Positions 23,965 through 36,096 of a stretch of DNA of 64,000 nt are shown one piece after another. The notes below the pieces were generated by a model, which saw only the letters and a program-made list of their open reading frames with translations, did not search any database and had not been told where the DNA came from. Position 1 is the first letter of the stretch. Every line of letters starts with the position of its first letter. The stretch is from Hansfordia pulvinata (Eukaryota; Ascomycota; Sordariomycetes; Xylariales): contig BJKQ01000005.1 of NCBI GenBank assembly GCA_006538405.1, positions 1,116,001 to 1,180,000 on the forward strand, given 5' to 3'. Made by a program: the position numbers and the translations under genes.

Positions 23965-25975
23965 CGCCCGGACCACAAGAGAAAAGCGTGATAAAAATAA
24001 CCACCGTGAGGGTCCTGTCCCGTCCCCCGCCCTGCCCGTGGACTGGTATTGTGCGACCTACGCGTAGTATTCGTAGTGTTTAGCTGCGGCGCCGGGCCGT
24101 CTGAGCCCGATGCCGGGTGACGTCGATGCCCGTCGGACTTTTTTTTCTGTGCCTGATCATACATTACGGTAGGTGACCGCCGCTCACGATATCCGTGGTA
24201 GTGTCCGCGCGTGTAGGTAGCCCTCATACCCAGACACTTATTAGGTACATGATCTACATGTACGGGGTGTAAGGTGGTAGGTAAATGAGGTACCTGTTGA
24301 TTAAAAAGAGACTTATGGCGCGATAACACCCGTATCGCACTGTACGATCCTCTCACTACCTCGCGTGTCGCATGCTTGCACACCGTGTCTCAACCTCGAC
24401 ACTCCACTCAGGGGCCGAGTCCCCTTGCATCCTGTGCGCGTGTGCGAGTACCTTACTCTTGCGAACACACTACTTGTTGCCCTTTTCTCTGTCTGTCGGA
24501 CCCTCTACAAGTACTTGCACTCTCTCTGCCGTGCGCTGAAGAAGAAGAATGGAGAGGGCAGCAGCGAAAAAAAAAAAAAAAAAGCAACACGCAGCCCGCG
24601 CGAACGGCCGCCAAAGGATCGCCTCAAATTCCGGTGCTATTTCGGGATCCGGTATGGCTGGGGGAAATCACGTCGCGTGGCTGCAGCTGCTGCACGTCCC
24701 GGCACCTTCCCCCTCCGCATCTCTGCCCTATCAAGTTAGACGAGAGCGGGTAGCGGTACTCGTATCCATGGGTATGTAGGTAGATAGGTAGATCAGAGTG
24801 ACGACTGGAGAATGACCAACAACCACATGGCCGAGCACCTGTCGTACAGTATCACATAGAAATAACGACAGCGAGGTACTCGTACGTGTATACGGTAGTT
24901 GATTCTCAATTGAAGAAGCGTAAGGTAGGTATGTTGGAGATATCTATAGGTACCTACGAACCCATACCTCCAGCTCCTTGTACAGTACAGTGCGACTCCC
25001 CAGGAACTCGTCGACATCTCCCCCTTGACGGGGAGTCTGATGTGTCTGAAAGGTGATGATCCCTCTGCACGGTACATCCCTACTGGTTACTTGATGAGGC
25101 ATCCAGAGAATCCTTCTCTCGTTGGCGACAAGGGGCACGCCTCCCGTCTGCGCGCCCGCTACGGAAGTATCTGGCGCCGCGTGTGTCTCCCCCGCCGTGA
25201 AGGCGTGTGTGTGTGCTCGTATGAGAACAAGAGCAGAGCCGGTAATGAGTCGTGGTGGTGGCCATGATCCCAAAAGGCCTCGCGGGATATGGGATGTGTC
25301 GTCGCGCCGTTTTCGTTCAACGCAGCCCGGCAAGAAAAACCCCCCCTCCCCCCTAGCAAGTAGGAATCCGCCGGCTACATCACCTCCTTACTTTATTCGG
25401 GCGGGTACATAAGGTAATCTGAACTCGGCGGGAGTGCTGACACGCGAATGGACCCTGCGCCCGCGAGCACGAGGGAGGCTTACGGACCCTGCTTACGACT
25501 GTGTGCGCTGCGTTCCCGCCTCTTTCTCCAGGGTCCAACGGCCCAGGGAGCGGATTCCTGGCCTGGCTGCCGCATGTAACTTCACCTGCGTGTCCGGTAA
25601 ACACCCGTGCGGCGGGGCACATTTTGGCCGCCCCAGGAGTCTTTTAGATCACCCCTGACGTGCTCTCCATGTACGCGCGGGCGAACGAGAGCCGGCCGCC
25701 CCGGAGCCAACTGGTGAGAGTGGTGACAATCACGGGTTTGGACAGGCCAGGTAGGTTTGAGGTAGTGAGTACTAGGTAGGTAACTAGGTAGGTAATGATT
25801 AATTCGATAACCCATCCTCGCACTCGACGGGGGCCACCCAGAATCTTCGACATGGACACCCCGATATAGCGCGGGGTTGGCTGGAACGTTATCAACAAGA
25901 ATAACACCCAAGTCTGCACCACATTTGATGGGCGTTCTTCTTTTGGGGGCCTCTCCGTCCCCGGTGCCCCTGCTG

Positions 25976-25993
25976 CCCCCCCCCCCCCCCCCC
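25976..25993. repeat. Poly(C), 18 bases
   Basis: An uninterrupted C run in intergenic DNA. Confidence 0.95.
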
Positions 25994-27332
25994 AGTCCGA
26001 AAGAAATGCCGCGGTGCGTGCAGGGGGCCCCGGGCCCCGGAGCCTGGGGGCCGGCGAGACGATCGGTTCCGGTTCGCAGTGCTCGTACCGGCAGACCGTC
26101 ACGGGGATCCGTGAGCCATGGAAGACAAGACGAGACACATGCCGTGAGTGCCTTCTCCCTACACGCGGGACAAGTTTTGGCGCGTGTGTGTCAGGACGCG
26201 TACCTTTACCGCCGCTCCGAGTCCGCCTCTCACTGACCCGAACTCGAACAAACGAAAAGCAGCGCAAGCAGGCAGGCAGGCAGGCCAAGCTGACAGGCCC
26301 CCTGTCCCTGGTTCGACTGCCCCTCCCTGTTCTAGATCTCCCCTCCCCTCCGGACAGCCGAGACTTTGCGTGCGCCTAATCGGCAGCCAGACGAGCTTCC
26401 CCTGCTGGTCGAAGGATCACGACCTCATTTCCCAAGCCATATCCTCCCCCCCTCCCCCCTCCTCTCTCCCGGGGCGGGGTCATTGATGCTTGCCGGCTGG
26501 CTGGGCTGTTCGGCCGGAGAATTTTCATCTTCTGTGCAGCCCGTATGTAGGTCAAGGTTGGGGGCAAAGATGTGGAAAGCCAGATCGCTCCCCACCGTCT
26601 TTCCTGTTAGACGCACTGCGAGTACGGCACGAAGAGAAAAGGCGTCACGTGCACGCCACAAATCTCCTTATCTGGTCGGTTTGCCCCTTGCGGACGTCGG
26701 TGTCGTGCACCATTGCAAGGTGGCACGAGGTACCAATCCTACGCCGGCGGGCAAAGCGGACGGACCCATTCAGGCACTCGAGGCAGAGAAAAGACACACT
26801 ACACTTCCCTTCGGACCACATACCGATGCATTTCAACGATGCATCTCGTTTTCAACCGTCATGATTCAATTCAGCGATATGTTTCTACCCTCGCATGCAC
26901 ACTCTCGTGCGTAATCCTGCAACGCCGCTGTGTGTGACCAATCCATGTGAAACGCCCAAGACTGGTAAATAATTGCACTGAAGCCAGGTACCCATCTAAT
27001 CGTGCTTCTCCCCCAAATTGTCCGGGATATCCCCCATAGCACAACATGACCACCTGTCCTGGTCCCCAAGTCGGAAGATCAACCAGACGCAATTTGAAAT
27101 GTGGTATCAATAAGAAAGACGCCTTGCCATGCCAACAAGTCATACATGAAAGTAGAGGTAGGCGGCCACAGGAATGAATAAGAAAATTAGGGCTGCATGA
27201 TGGCGTGGATCGTGAGCCAGGCCCAAGTCGCCGGAGCGTGGCGTGAGAGGATCGCCGGTGCCGCAAAGATTAGGAAAGATGCATCATTTGCCTGCGGCGG
27301 GCGCAGTGTGCCGGATAGAACAAGACGGCGCT

Positions 27333-29464
27333 CTACCCGTCGACTTTTATCCTCTTGACCTCCATGGAATCAGGCCCCTCCGGCGCGTGTCCGTTCGCTC
27401 CCATATCAGGGCTCTTCCGCTTGATCCCTCCCGACGTGTCGTCGCGCAGGAATGACGGCCCGGAACCGACGACGGGTGTAGCAAAGTTCAAAGGACTGGG
27501 AAGCGTGTTGCTGTCGTGGCCGCGGAAGTTCCAATCGGGGTAGAAACTGCTGGGGCTGGGCAAGAACTCGTTCTGGCAGTATCGGGATGGAAGCGCGGAT
27601 GCCGGTGTGTCGACGGCCAAACCACCATTCCCATTGCCGTTAGTCGCTGGAGCCTGCGGTGGGGGCCTGGCGAATGGATTCGGTGGGCCTGTGGCCCCTG
27701 CACTTAACAAGGTCGATGCTGAGGGCGAGGGGGGCGGGAGCACCACCACGGGGTTCGGCGTCTCGGCCGCTGTCGTCGTTGTCGTGCGCGGCGCTGTTTC
27801 CGTGTTGGTGGGTGGTGTTCCCGTCGAAACTGCCGCCGTGCTCCCAGCCTCGGAGCCCTCCTCGGCAGGAATCTGCACCTTAAGCCGAGGCCTGGACGCG
27901 CCGCCGAGTTTGAGGCTGTTGGAGCGGGACGGTGGTGTAAATGTCGTTTCCGACTTTGACAGGTTCGATGAGGTGTGGGCGCGTTGCGGCTTCGGCGGCG
28001 GCGGCGGTGAGGGCTCGTCGCTGTGGCGTGACGCGGTGGAATCATCCATTGACGATGATCGCTTGGCAGCCTCATCTTTGGCACCGAAAGAAGCCAAGTG
28101 CTGCGATAGAATAGACCTGCCCTCGTCAATAGGAGTGAAGATGCTGTGTGATTTCCGCTGAGGCATCTTTTTGATAGCCGACGCTGTATCAAGCATGGGC
28201 TGGCTAAGCCTCTTCTCCCTAGGGGGCTCCATCGATGCAGCGGGTTGTGGCTCTTGTGGCTGTTGCTCCTCGTCAGACTCTTCTTGCTCTTCCTTCGGCG
28301 GCGGCGGCGGCGGCAGCGCAGCCTCCTGAGCTCGGCTTGGGACGCGCGGGGGCGACATCTGCGTAGGACCTTGGGGAGCGACGTGTTGCTGCGGCTGAGG
28401 CGGCGAGGGTTGGGGGGGCCGTTCTGCGTGGGTAGGATAGTTAGGCGGCGGCACGGACCGCCTTTGTTCCTCCATGTATCGCATCTGAGCAGCGTGCTGC
28501 TGCTGAGCCTGTTGATGAGCGTGCTGTTGCTGTAACGCTTGTTGGTGGGCGTGGTGTTGGTGGGCAGCTGAGGGGTAAGGCGGGTGGGCTGCCGCGTGCG
28601 GGTGAGGCATGCCATGCGGCATACCCGGGTGGCCCTGAGGACCATACATGCCCGGCTGAGGCATGAAGGCGTAACCGTTTGGAACTTGCTGGGGGCCTCC
28701 AGGCTGAGGCATCCCACTGGGCCGTCTGAACTCGGTTCTTGACGAGGGCCTGGAGCCCATCTGAGGCTGGGGTGTGTGACCACGAGGCAGGTATGCCATG
28801 CTGACTGGAGGAGATGCCGAAGGCGCGTGGCCACGAAGGTGTTGAAACTGAGGCTGGCCCTGGTAGTGAGGGGAATCATCTGAGGTTCGACGGAGCCCTC
28901 ATGGTGGCCCGGAGGAGTACCTTCAATATCCTCGTCGTCATCGTCGTCTGCGCCGCCGCTGAAGTCGCCAGGTCCCTTGTGCTCGTTGGGACCGCCATGC
29001 TACAGAGCTGTGATTAGCCAAAGGGGCTATTGCACAGCCGGGGAACGGGTGAGAGACTCACGTAAGTGTACCGTGTGACGAGCTCGCGCATGTCACCTGA
29101 CGAGTACTCGTACAGCTTCTTGTTCTGGCCGAAGATGAATACGGCTACATCGACGGAACAGAGGACGGAAAGCTCATGCGCCTTCTTGAAGAGGCCGCCC
29201 TTGCGCTTGAGGAAAGTGCTGAAGAAAAGACATGTCAGCCGGGGAATTGCGCCCAAGCATTGGAATGGAGCGCGTCACGGTGGATTGCGCATTGTGGGTT
29301 ATGGGTGCATGGCAGCGGGATTGTGCACCCGAAGCGCACAGGGAATGAAGCCGGGGAAGGCATGCAGCAGAAGCGCGCGTGCAAGCGACGGTGGTGGTGA
29401 GAACTTACACTGAGCGGTTGCGGTCATCTTTGATGGCCTTGATCTCAATCTTCCTGCGACCCAT
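27333..29464 (-). CDS. rlmA: RLM1/RlmA-type MADS-box transcription factor, with a frame break
   Basis: In other fungi this family acts below the cell-wall-integrity MAP kinase and activates wall-repair genes. Exons are 29464-29409, 29218-29062 and 28999-27333. The MADS box (residues 1-57) begins [20 protein letters not shown] and contains [19 protein letters not shown]. It is followed by the family extension [14 protein letters not shown]. The rest is low complexity: an acidic run, a His/Gln/Pro-rich activation-type region, Ser/Pro stretches, and basic motifs near the C-terminus ([15 protein letters not shown]). Exon 3 changes frame near 28870-28873. One extra G/C in that four-base run joins the frames and gives 626 residues; a 41-base GT...AG segment just upstream (28912-28872) could instead be an intron but lacks a branch site. 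The gene is isolated, with about 7.5 kb and 5 kb of non-coding DNA on its two sides. Confidence 0.88.
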
Positions 29465-32400
29465 GATGGGCTAGGAAGACGCGACGGCGGGCGTGCGGAA
29501 GGTTTGTCGGGGTAGATGGAGTGTCGCAGTGCGCCGTGGTGGTCAATCGACAGTCGAGGTCTGAATTAGAAACACAGGATGCTCTGTCGCCTCGAGGTGC
29601 TGTAAGGCTCTATCCTGACAGGCGCCGCCAACCTGGAATTGGAAGGGAGAAGAGTGTGGTTGAGATAAAGATAGAAAAATGACCAAGCGTGGAGGGCAGA
29701 AGGGGGACCGAAATGGAAACCAGGAATGCGGGACAGGGACGGCAGCGACATAAAAATAAAAAAAGATCAGCAAGGCGAACAAGGCCGGACTGACAAGAGC
29801 AGACCAGACGGGACGGCCAGCTTGGGCCAGGTCAGGAGGGGACGGGCGGATCCAAATATGAAACGCGGCGCTGCTGGCGGTCGGGTCCAGTGGATGGTGT
29901 CCTTCCCGGGGTCGTCTGGCGGGCGCTGTCTTTCCCTCTCTTTGCGAGTAGGTACTCGTAGAGAGAGAGGAGAAGGAGAGGTACGAGAGGGCGTGCGGGC
30001 GCCGTGGGCGGGCGAGCGAGCGAGCGAGCGAGTGAGTGAGGTGGGTGGGTGTCACGGGTGTGTGGGTAGGGTGTGGTGGGCTCGTGGTGGGTTCGCGGGT
30101 CGGGGGGGGTGCCCTTGCTAGTGCGTGTGTGCGTGCGAGTACGAGCCAGTGAGCGGGCAGGCGGCCTAAGGCCACCTTGAACAAGTACCTAGCGACGGCG
30201 ATGGGACGAGTACAACTGTGCTGGAGTAGCCGCAGCTGTGTTGCCCGCGGGACGGTGCGGACAGGCGCAGGCACTCGAGATCACCGGATGTGAGTTGGCC
30301 GGCCGCAAATGTCGGCGGCCGAGACGTGTGAGGAGGCACCGGAGGGCAGAGAGGGAGCGGGGCCAGCTCCTCCTTGTCTCTTTCCGTAGGGTGCAAAAGC
30401 GGGCCTCGCACAGGAAGCGATGCTCAACGGTCTGCGCGCGCTCGTGGGACGACGGCTCGCAGGATTCTCCCGTGGGTTTTGCACCGGGGCGGGTGTCCGC
30501 CGGTATAGGCCGGTGGTAGTACGTGGTAAGGGGTGGTGCGCCGAGGACTCGTAGAGTTTGCCCGCCACTGGCGATATCGACCCGGCGAGTGAGTGGGTGG
30601 CAGGTGGATGGATGGGCGATGGGATCCGCAGGCAGACTCGGACTGGAGCAGGCCAGATGCTTGCATCTACTCGTACAAGAGATGATGTTGGCAGTCCGCC
30701 TGGACGCCGTGGAGGGTATGGCGGCCCTGGCTCTTGTCCTTGACGTGCCGGGGGTCGACCAAGCGCGTCAGAGACGCAGGATCAGGCTGTCAGTCAGGCC
30801 GTACGAGCTGGCCAAGTCGCAGACGGTGTGAGGCGAGGCGAGACGAGGCGAGGCGAGGCAAGGTAAAGAGAGGCGACGCGGCAGGAGGCGAGAAGAGGCA
30901 AAACGAGGCAGGGCGAGGCGGAGGCGAGAGAGCACCACCCAGGATCCAGTATCCGTAGGTACAGGTAAGGTACGAGTAAGGTAGGTTGCCGCGGACTGGG
31001 GCTGCCACCAGACAGGGCAACGGCCTGGTCGAGCGAACAATGGACGGCGGCGGCGGGACTGCGCAATGCGGTGCGGTGCGGCGGGCAGGTGGTGCGGTGC
31101 CGGTGCAGCTCGATGGGGCTGAATCTGGCGTGGTTCGCTTCCAAAAATAGATGTGGTAGATGGGATCGAGAGAGAGGGCGTGTCTCGACCCTTTTATGAG
31201 GCAACAGCCCAGCCCGGCGCAGGTGCGAATGACACTGATGTCCCCCATCCACTGGTAGGAGGTAGCCACGGCCCACCTTGCAGAGGTACTCGTACGAGTA
31301 CAGCCCCGGGCGTGTGGGCGTCAAGTGTGTTCTATTGGTATCCGCCCGGCTGCGCGTGTGCGTCCATTCCATTGTCCGTAGGGGTACCTCATACTGCAGT
31401 AAAGTGCCCGGGAACTCGGGTACCTACAGAATTCAGTCTTCATGCGAAATATACATCTACTTGTATTGGGTTCCTTATCGTGTATCCTCCTTCCCATTGG
31501 GTAGCTGCGCTGCACTGCCCACTAGGTACTAAGTACCTACCACCAACCCAAGGTGTCGGGTACTCGTACTCTCAGTCTTGGAGGGCACCTGCATTGGATC
31601 CATTCGAGGTCAACACACTCCCAGCAGCTCAGAGCATTGGTTGCGTTGAGAGTTTACATATATCACTTTAGGTCCTCGAGAAGAAACCCCCGTTCCATAC
31701 TTCAGCCACACTTGACAGCTGAACCGCACTTTCAGATGCCTCCAGTATCAAAGGGTCATGAGGCACCACCTGCGGAGCGACAAGGTCATGTACTCGCACC
31801 ACAGCGACCCTCCGTGGTGCCCCGGCTCAGGCGAGGCGAGGCAAGCGGAGCGGGAAAGTCTCCGGGGCTGGCTGCAGCCTTGGGGATTCTGTGCTCGCGC
31901 TCGTGCCCGACATCCATGCGCATTTTTCCCAGGATGTCTACCTCCCAATGCCGTACTGAGTACGAGACTCGATACCTTAGCTGCAGCTGCGACAGATCTG
32001 AAGCTGCGGGGAACAGCCCTCGTCGCAGGAACGTTGGCATCCAAGGCACGCCCGCGGTCCCGAGGTGCCTGCCTAGGTACTTACTCGTATTTGTACGGAG
32101 TACCTGGCTCATGGATGACAATCAGAGAGGCGCCGCCCAGGATCTCGGGATCGCGTGTCCCAGCAAATGCCACATGTCTGGCAGCAGAGGTTTGCGGAGT
32201 GGGTTGCGATGCGGGCCCCGGAGTGGGAATGGATGGCCTGTCAATCCGGGTACATATACGCGTACTCGTGCTTCCAACCGACCATTCCACGAACCATCAG
32301 TCATCGCCCCAGCTTCGTTTGGCATCGAAGACGTGGAGGTACTCGCGGCCGGACTGTGACTCTAGAGCGCCCAGACACGGTGCAGAGTTGGCGACGGGAG

Positions 32401-34424
32401 TGCAAAGGAGGTTCCCGTATCTGATCTAACGGCCCTTGCGGGCTTCGCGCCCAAACGTCTGCCCTTACCCATCGAGGCACGTGCCGCCGCGACCTGCATC
32501 CATCATTGCATCGATCGCCCGAGGCACATCCGTGGATGCGGTGGGCGTGGAAGCACGGCAGCTCGTAGGTACGAGTAGGTAAGTAGGTACCCGAAACTCA
32601 TCCATCGCCAGCTACCTAACCTACATGTACCTCTCGACCTGATCAGCCACCTGCGCGTGCCAGCTTCCAGTCGCCTCCTCTGCTTTGCAAGCACCCTGTC
32701 CGCCAATACTTGCCACGCACGAACCGCGGTCGGGGCCTGGCGCCAGACCACGACATGGATCTCCCCACTTTCTGGACCGCATACGACCACGAGTACATGA
32801 TCTTGTGGAGGCGCGGATGCAAATGGCCACCACCGTCCGGGCTGGTATGCCGGCTGGCGCCTCACCACACCCCAGGCAGGGCTCATCCGACGCCGGTCAA
32901 AGTCCCCCTCGTGGCGACTGGCAACTTCGGCTGGGGCCAGGGCTGCGGCGTGGGCGAAGAAGCGGACGAGCGGCAACATCTACGGAGTGCTCTCCCCTAC
33001 CTAGTCGGAGAACGAGTACTTGTACTTGTACGTGATCATCGCGGACACTCGCCCTCTCTCCGCCGTGGCTGCGAGCGTGCGTGTTTCCTTCTCCTCGATC
33101 GCCTCCTCATCCGTCCACACCCAGCTTGCCGAGGCTCTAGTGCCACCAATGACAATGCCAGACCAGCTGGTCGTGGGCTGGCCTCATGGGAAGGATGCGG
33201 TTGATGGACGTGGATCGACGACTGGCCTGCTGCTGCTTGGTGGGAGCCCGCGCCCCGGCCCATGCGCACTGTACGAGTACCTTAGGTACTCGTACTCGTC
33301 CCACCGGCATCGAGGGCTGCGTGCAGCGTCGCCCGTTGGCAGCAAGCGCCGGCAACAAGGGGCCCACCGCCGCTAACAGCATTGATGACTGAACCAGAGC
33401 CAGCCGTACGAGTACCAGCCAGACAAGGGCGATTGTCCCCGTTGCACTCCTCCGCACACACATCATCGCCAACGAATCAAAGCCGTCTGCGCTTGGCCCA
33501 CGATCGCCGCCATGTACCCGCACACGTTTCCCCAATGCGATGGGCTCGTCACGGGTCGGGCTTCGGACGGACCAAGCAGAACACACACGACACACACATT
33601 GTATTGTGTGAGAGCCACCCACCCACTCGCCGCGCCACCCACTGATGGGTGGCTGGCCGTGCCCGTTGCCCTCCCAGTCAGCTGTTGCACGGGAGATCAC
33701 CATTCCTGGCGCCGTTTCCGCCACGCCGCTTCTCGCCAGTGGGCACGACCAGGACTTTACTCTCTGACGTCTGTCAAGTCGTGCATTTGCACCTCTGCTG
33801 CTTTGGTGGCCGTGGCGCGCAGGATCTGGTCTCCCCGACAGTGATGCAACCTGTGGGCCGGCTACGCTACGAGTGCCATCGAGACGAGACTTGCTCCCCA
33901 CGCGGAAACCGGCGCACCCGCCGAGAACAATCCTACGGAGCCGGCAATCATGTCGTCACGTCGGCGACACGTCGCCGAGCCATTGGGTCGCCGCCGCAAG
34001 AGGCAGGCGTCAAGAGAGGGAAATCCCCGACAGCGTTGCCCACACCGAGATATCCCTGTACAAGCACCCGCACCCATGCAGGCACAAGCCGTGCCGCCTG
34101 TGCATTTGAGCCTCAACTTATTTTTGGGAACATGACCAGCTTTGAAGGGCGACTCGATCGGACCACTGCAGGTTCATGTGCTATTTCTGTCTTTTGACAT
34201 TCTCCACCGCGGTTGGCTGCAATCTGACAGCCCGCCAACAGCAAGGGCCATGGTTTAAGAGCTACGGGACGCATTGCGCAAATATTATCAAAGCCCAGCG
34301 AATGGGTCAGAGCAGTACGAGTATAACAAGACTCATCCGCGTCTGAACCCCAGACCGAGACGTGGAGAAGCGCGGACAGGCAGCATAAAACCTTGGCATC
34401 AGGTGAGGCAACCGTGGCACCCAA
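29465..34424. other. 5-kb region upstream of the MADS gene
   Basis: This should contain the MADS promoter and a long 5' leader; polypurine and polypyrimidine stretches lie at 29640-30060. It has the densest part of the octamer cluster, with copies at 29953, 30971, 31287, 31293, 31561, 32082, 32570, 33272, 33287, 33407 and 34316. A GAGGC/GAGAC-type short repeat spans about 30830-30930. No coding region could be supported. Confidence 0.5.
31287..31300. repeat. Perfect 14-bp palindrome made of two overlapping octamers
   Basis: TACTCGTACGAGTA reads the same on both strands and consists of TACTCGTA and TACGAGTA sharing two bases. It is the clearest paired form of the dispersed octamer. Confidence 0.85.
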
Positions 34425-35117
34425 TCACCCAGTGACAAGCTCGAGAACCAACAGCGCCAACTCGACCCCTATCATGGCGGCATCGTCCGCCACCTCATCC
34501 GACAACGGATACGCAACCTGTTGGCCAACCCTGTCGCCGGCGATTTGGGCTTCCCGGACCTGTGCGGCGAGCTTGATGGCCATCGTAATCATGAGCATTA
34601 CCCAGAACAGGGCGTTGGCCAGCCGGGCCAACTGTCGTCCTGGTGTGCCATCCATCCAGCGCAGACCGAGTCGCGACGAAAGCGGCAACCGGGCTACGAT
34701 GTGCCAGGCCAGCGCAACGACGATCCCCACGTAAACAAACGGAAGCAGGCCAACGCCGAGATCTGCGGCGCTCAGGCGAGCCAGCTCCAGAGAGACGAGA
34801 GCAGCCAGGGCTGCAACCAGAAAGTAATAAAGAACACTGCAAGCTCTGTCGAGTATGCGACGCGCCTTGCTGGCGCGACGACCGCTGTCCGGCCTGTCGG
34901 CGGGCGCGTCCTTCGCACCTTGAGCCAACTCCGGCTGAAGACCGGATGTCCGGGAGCCCAGTGGCAGTGGCGAGGAGACCAACACCAGGACCGCCAAGAC
35001 CACAGCAAGGTACAGCCACACGGCCAATGGGACGACGACCGTGTCGGCGAAGCACGTGGTTGGCAGCCGCGGGAGAAGGCGGATTGGGGGCCCTGCGGTT
35101 TTCGCCCATGCAGACAA
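34425..35117 (-). CDS. Uncharacterised multi-pass membrane protein, 5' end unresolved
   Basis: A 230-codon open frame encodes four clear hydrophobic segments: near TVVVPLAVWLYLAVVLAVLV, VLYYFLVAALAALVSL, GLLPFVYVGIVVALAWHIVA and NALFWVMLMITMAIKLA. A weaker fifth segment is near the C-terminus. The loop RWMDGTPGRQLARLANALFW and the ending YPLSDEVADDAAMIGVELAL look like a conserved fungal family of unknown role, but I cannot name it. The frame has no ATG before the fourth segment, so an upstream exon must supply the start. A candidate is the ATG at about 35290, coding MAVLCRNRPEAF and ending at a GTAAGTCC donor. Its phase does not match the best acceptor (ACCGCAG, about 35093) unless one base is added in the adjacent G/C run. 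The coordinates given are those of the open frame only. Confidence 0.5.
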   Translation of the reverse strand: MSAWAKTAGPPIRLLPRLPTTCFADTVVVPLAVWLYLAVVLAVLVLVSSPLPLGSRTSGLQPELAQGAKDAPADRPDSGRRASKARRILDRACSVLYYFLVAALAALVSLELARLSAADLGVGLLPFVYVGIVVALAWHIVARLPLSSRLGLRWMDGTPGRQLARLANALFWVMLMITMAIKLAAQVREAQIAGDRVGQQVAYPLSDEVADDAAMIGVELALLVLELVTG

Positions 35118-35834
35118 GCAGCAAGCGGGGCGTCAGTGATGGCTTTCGGAAGGGATTCCGGGCAATGCGACAGTGTTGCCTGGCAAGGTACGCGCAGGCA
35201 GGCAGGCGCGCATGAGGGCGGACTGTCCAGGAGGGACGGCACGGGACTTACGAAGGCTTCAGGCCGGTTTCTGCAGAGTACCGCCATATCGGGCGCGCGG
35301 CAGGGATGCTGCGAAAGGAGAAGAGAGAGGCCTGTCGGACACACTCGTAGGAAGAGGGTGATAACTACCTCCTGAGGTCGGAGGCAGGAAATTACGGTAC
35401 CTGCCCTCAGCTGATGGCACGCGCACAGTGCGGGGGAGGGCAGGTGTCGCGACAAGCACCTCCATCTGATTAGGTAGCGTCCGCGCCACTTATTAGGAGT
35501 GATGGGGTCACCACTCGCCTGCCTTTTGAGGCGAACGGAAAGCATTTCGAGCGAGTACTCGTACCAAGAGGCGCAGGCTACCCACGATGGTCTAGGCGGA
35601 CAGGGTCGGCAGTGGACCAGCACAAGCAGTGTATTGGGGTCCTCCAGGTGTCCCTGCGGTCAGACAATGGCCTCGCCTGACCTGGTCGGGCGGAATCGAG
35701 GAACAACGCGCGCGAGCTGAGCACACGGCAAGATTGTTCCTGCATAGACCTGATCCTACGAGCGCAGGAGACAGGGCGGGCTGGAGACAAGCGTGACAAG
35801 CGCGACAAGGCAAAGGTGGTCCTGCCATTGGGTT

Positions 35835-35859
35835 GGGGGGGGGGGGGGGGGGGGGGGGG
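35835..35859. repeat. Poly(G), 25 bases
   Basis: The longest homopolymer in the window, in intergenic DNA. Confidence 0.95.
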
Positions 35860-36080
35860 ATAAGGGGCGGCGGCGGGACTGGTGTTCTTGGGCCATCTCC
35901 ATATTCGACCTGGCGCGACTCGGGTATCCATAGGTTAGGTACTTACCTGCATTAGGTACTTAAGTATGTAGTTTTTCGATCGCTGGGGAGAAGCGATTCC
36001 ATCCCATCTGCCGGAGAGGCAGCCGCGGCTGAGGCATCCATAGCAGGGTTTGCAAATACCGTCGCCGATCGTCCCTACGA

Positions 36081-36096
36081 GGGGGGGGGGGGGGGG
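36081..36096. repeat. Poly(G), 16 bases
   Basis: A second G run 220 bases from the 25-base one. Confidence 0.95.

Larger units (their letters stand above)
19860..27332. other. 7.5-kb intergenic region, gene-poor
   Basis: No open frame here shows a domain, signal peptide or credible splice model on either strand. The stretch carries simple sequence: C17 (21438-21454), TTC repeat (about 21558-21590), GAA repeat (22248-22284), G15 (23941-23955) and C18 (25976-25993). It also has octamer copies at 21750, 23807, 24757 and 24877, and GGTAGGTA-type motifs at 24777-24790 and 25751-25796. It lies downstream of both flanking genes, so it is not an obvious promoter. Confidence 0.5.

Noticed and set aside
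27704..28879. 391-codon minus-strand frame overlapping the MADS gene
   Set aside because: Its first few codons continue the MADS exon, but beyond the frame change it is Arg/Ser/Thr noise; the Gln/His/Pro-rich frame is the real continuation.
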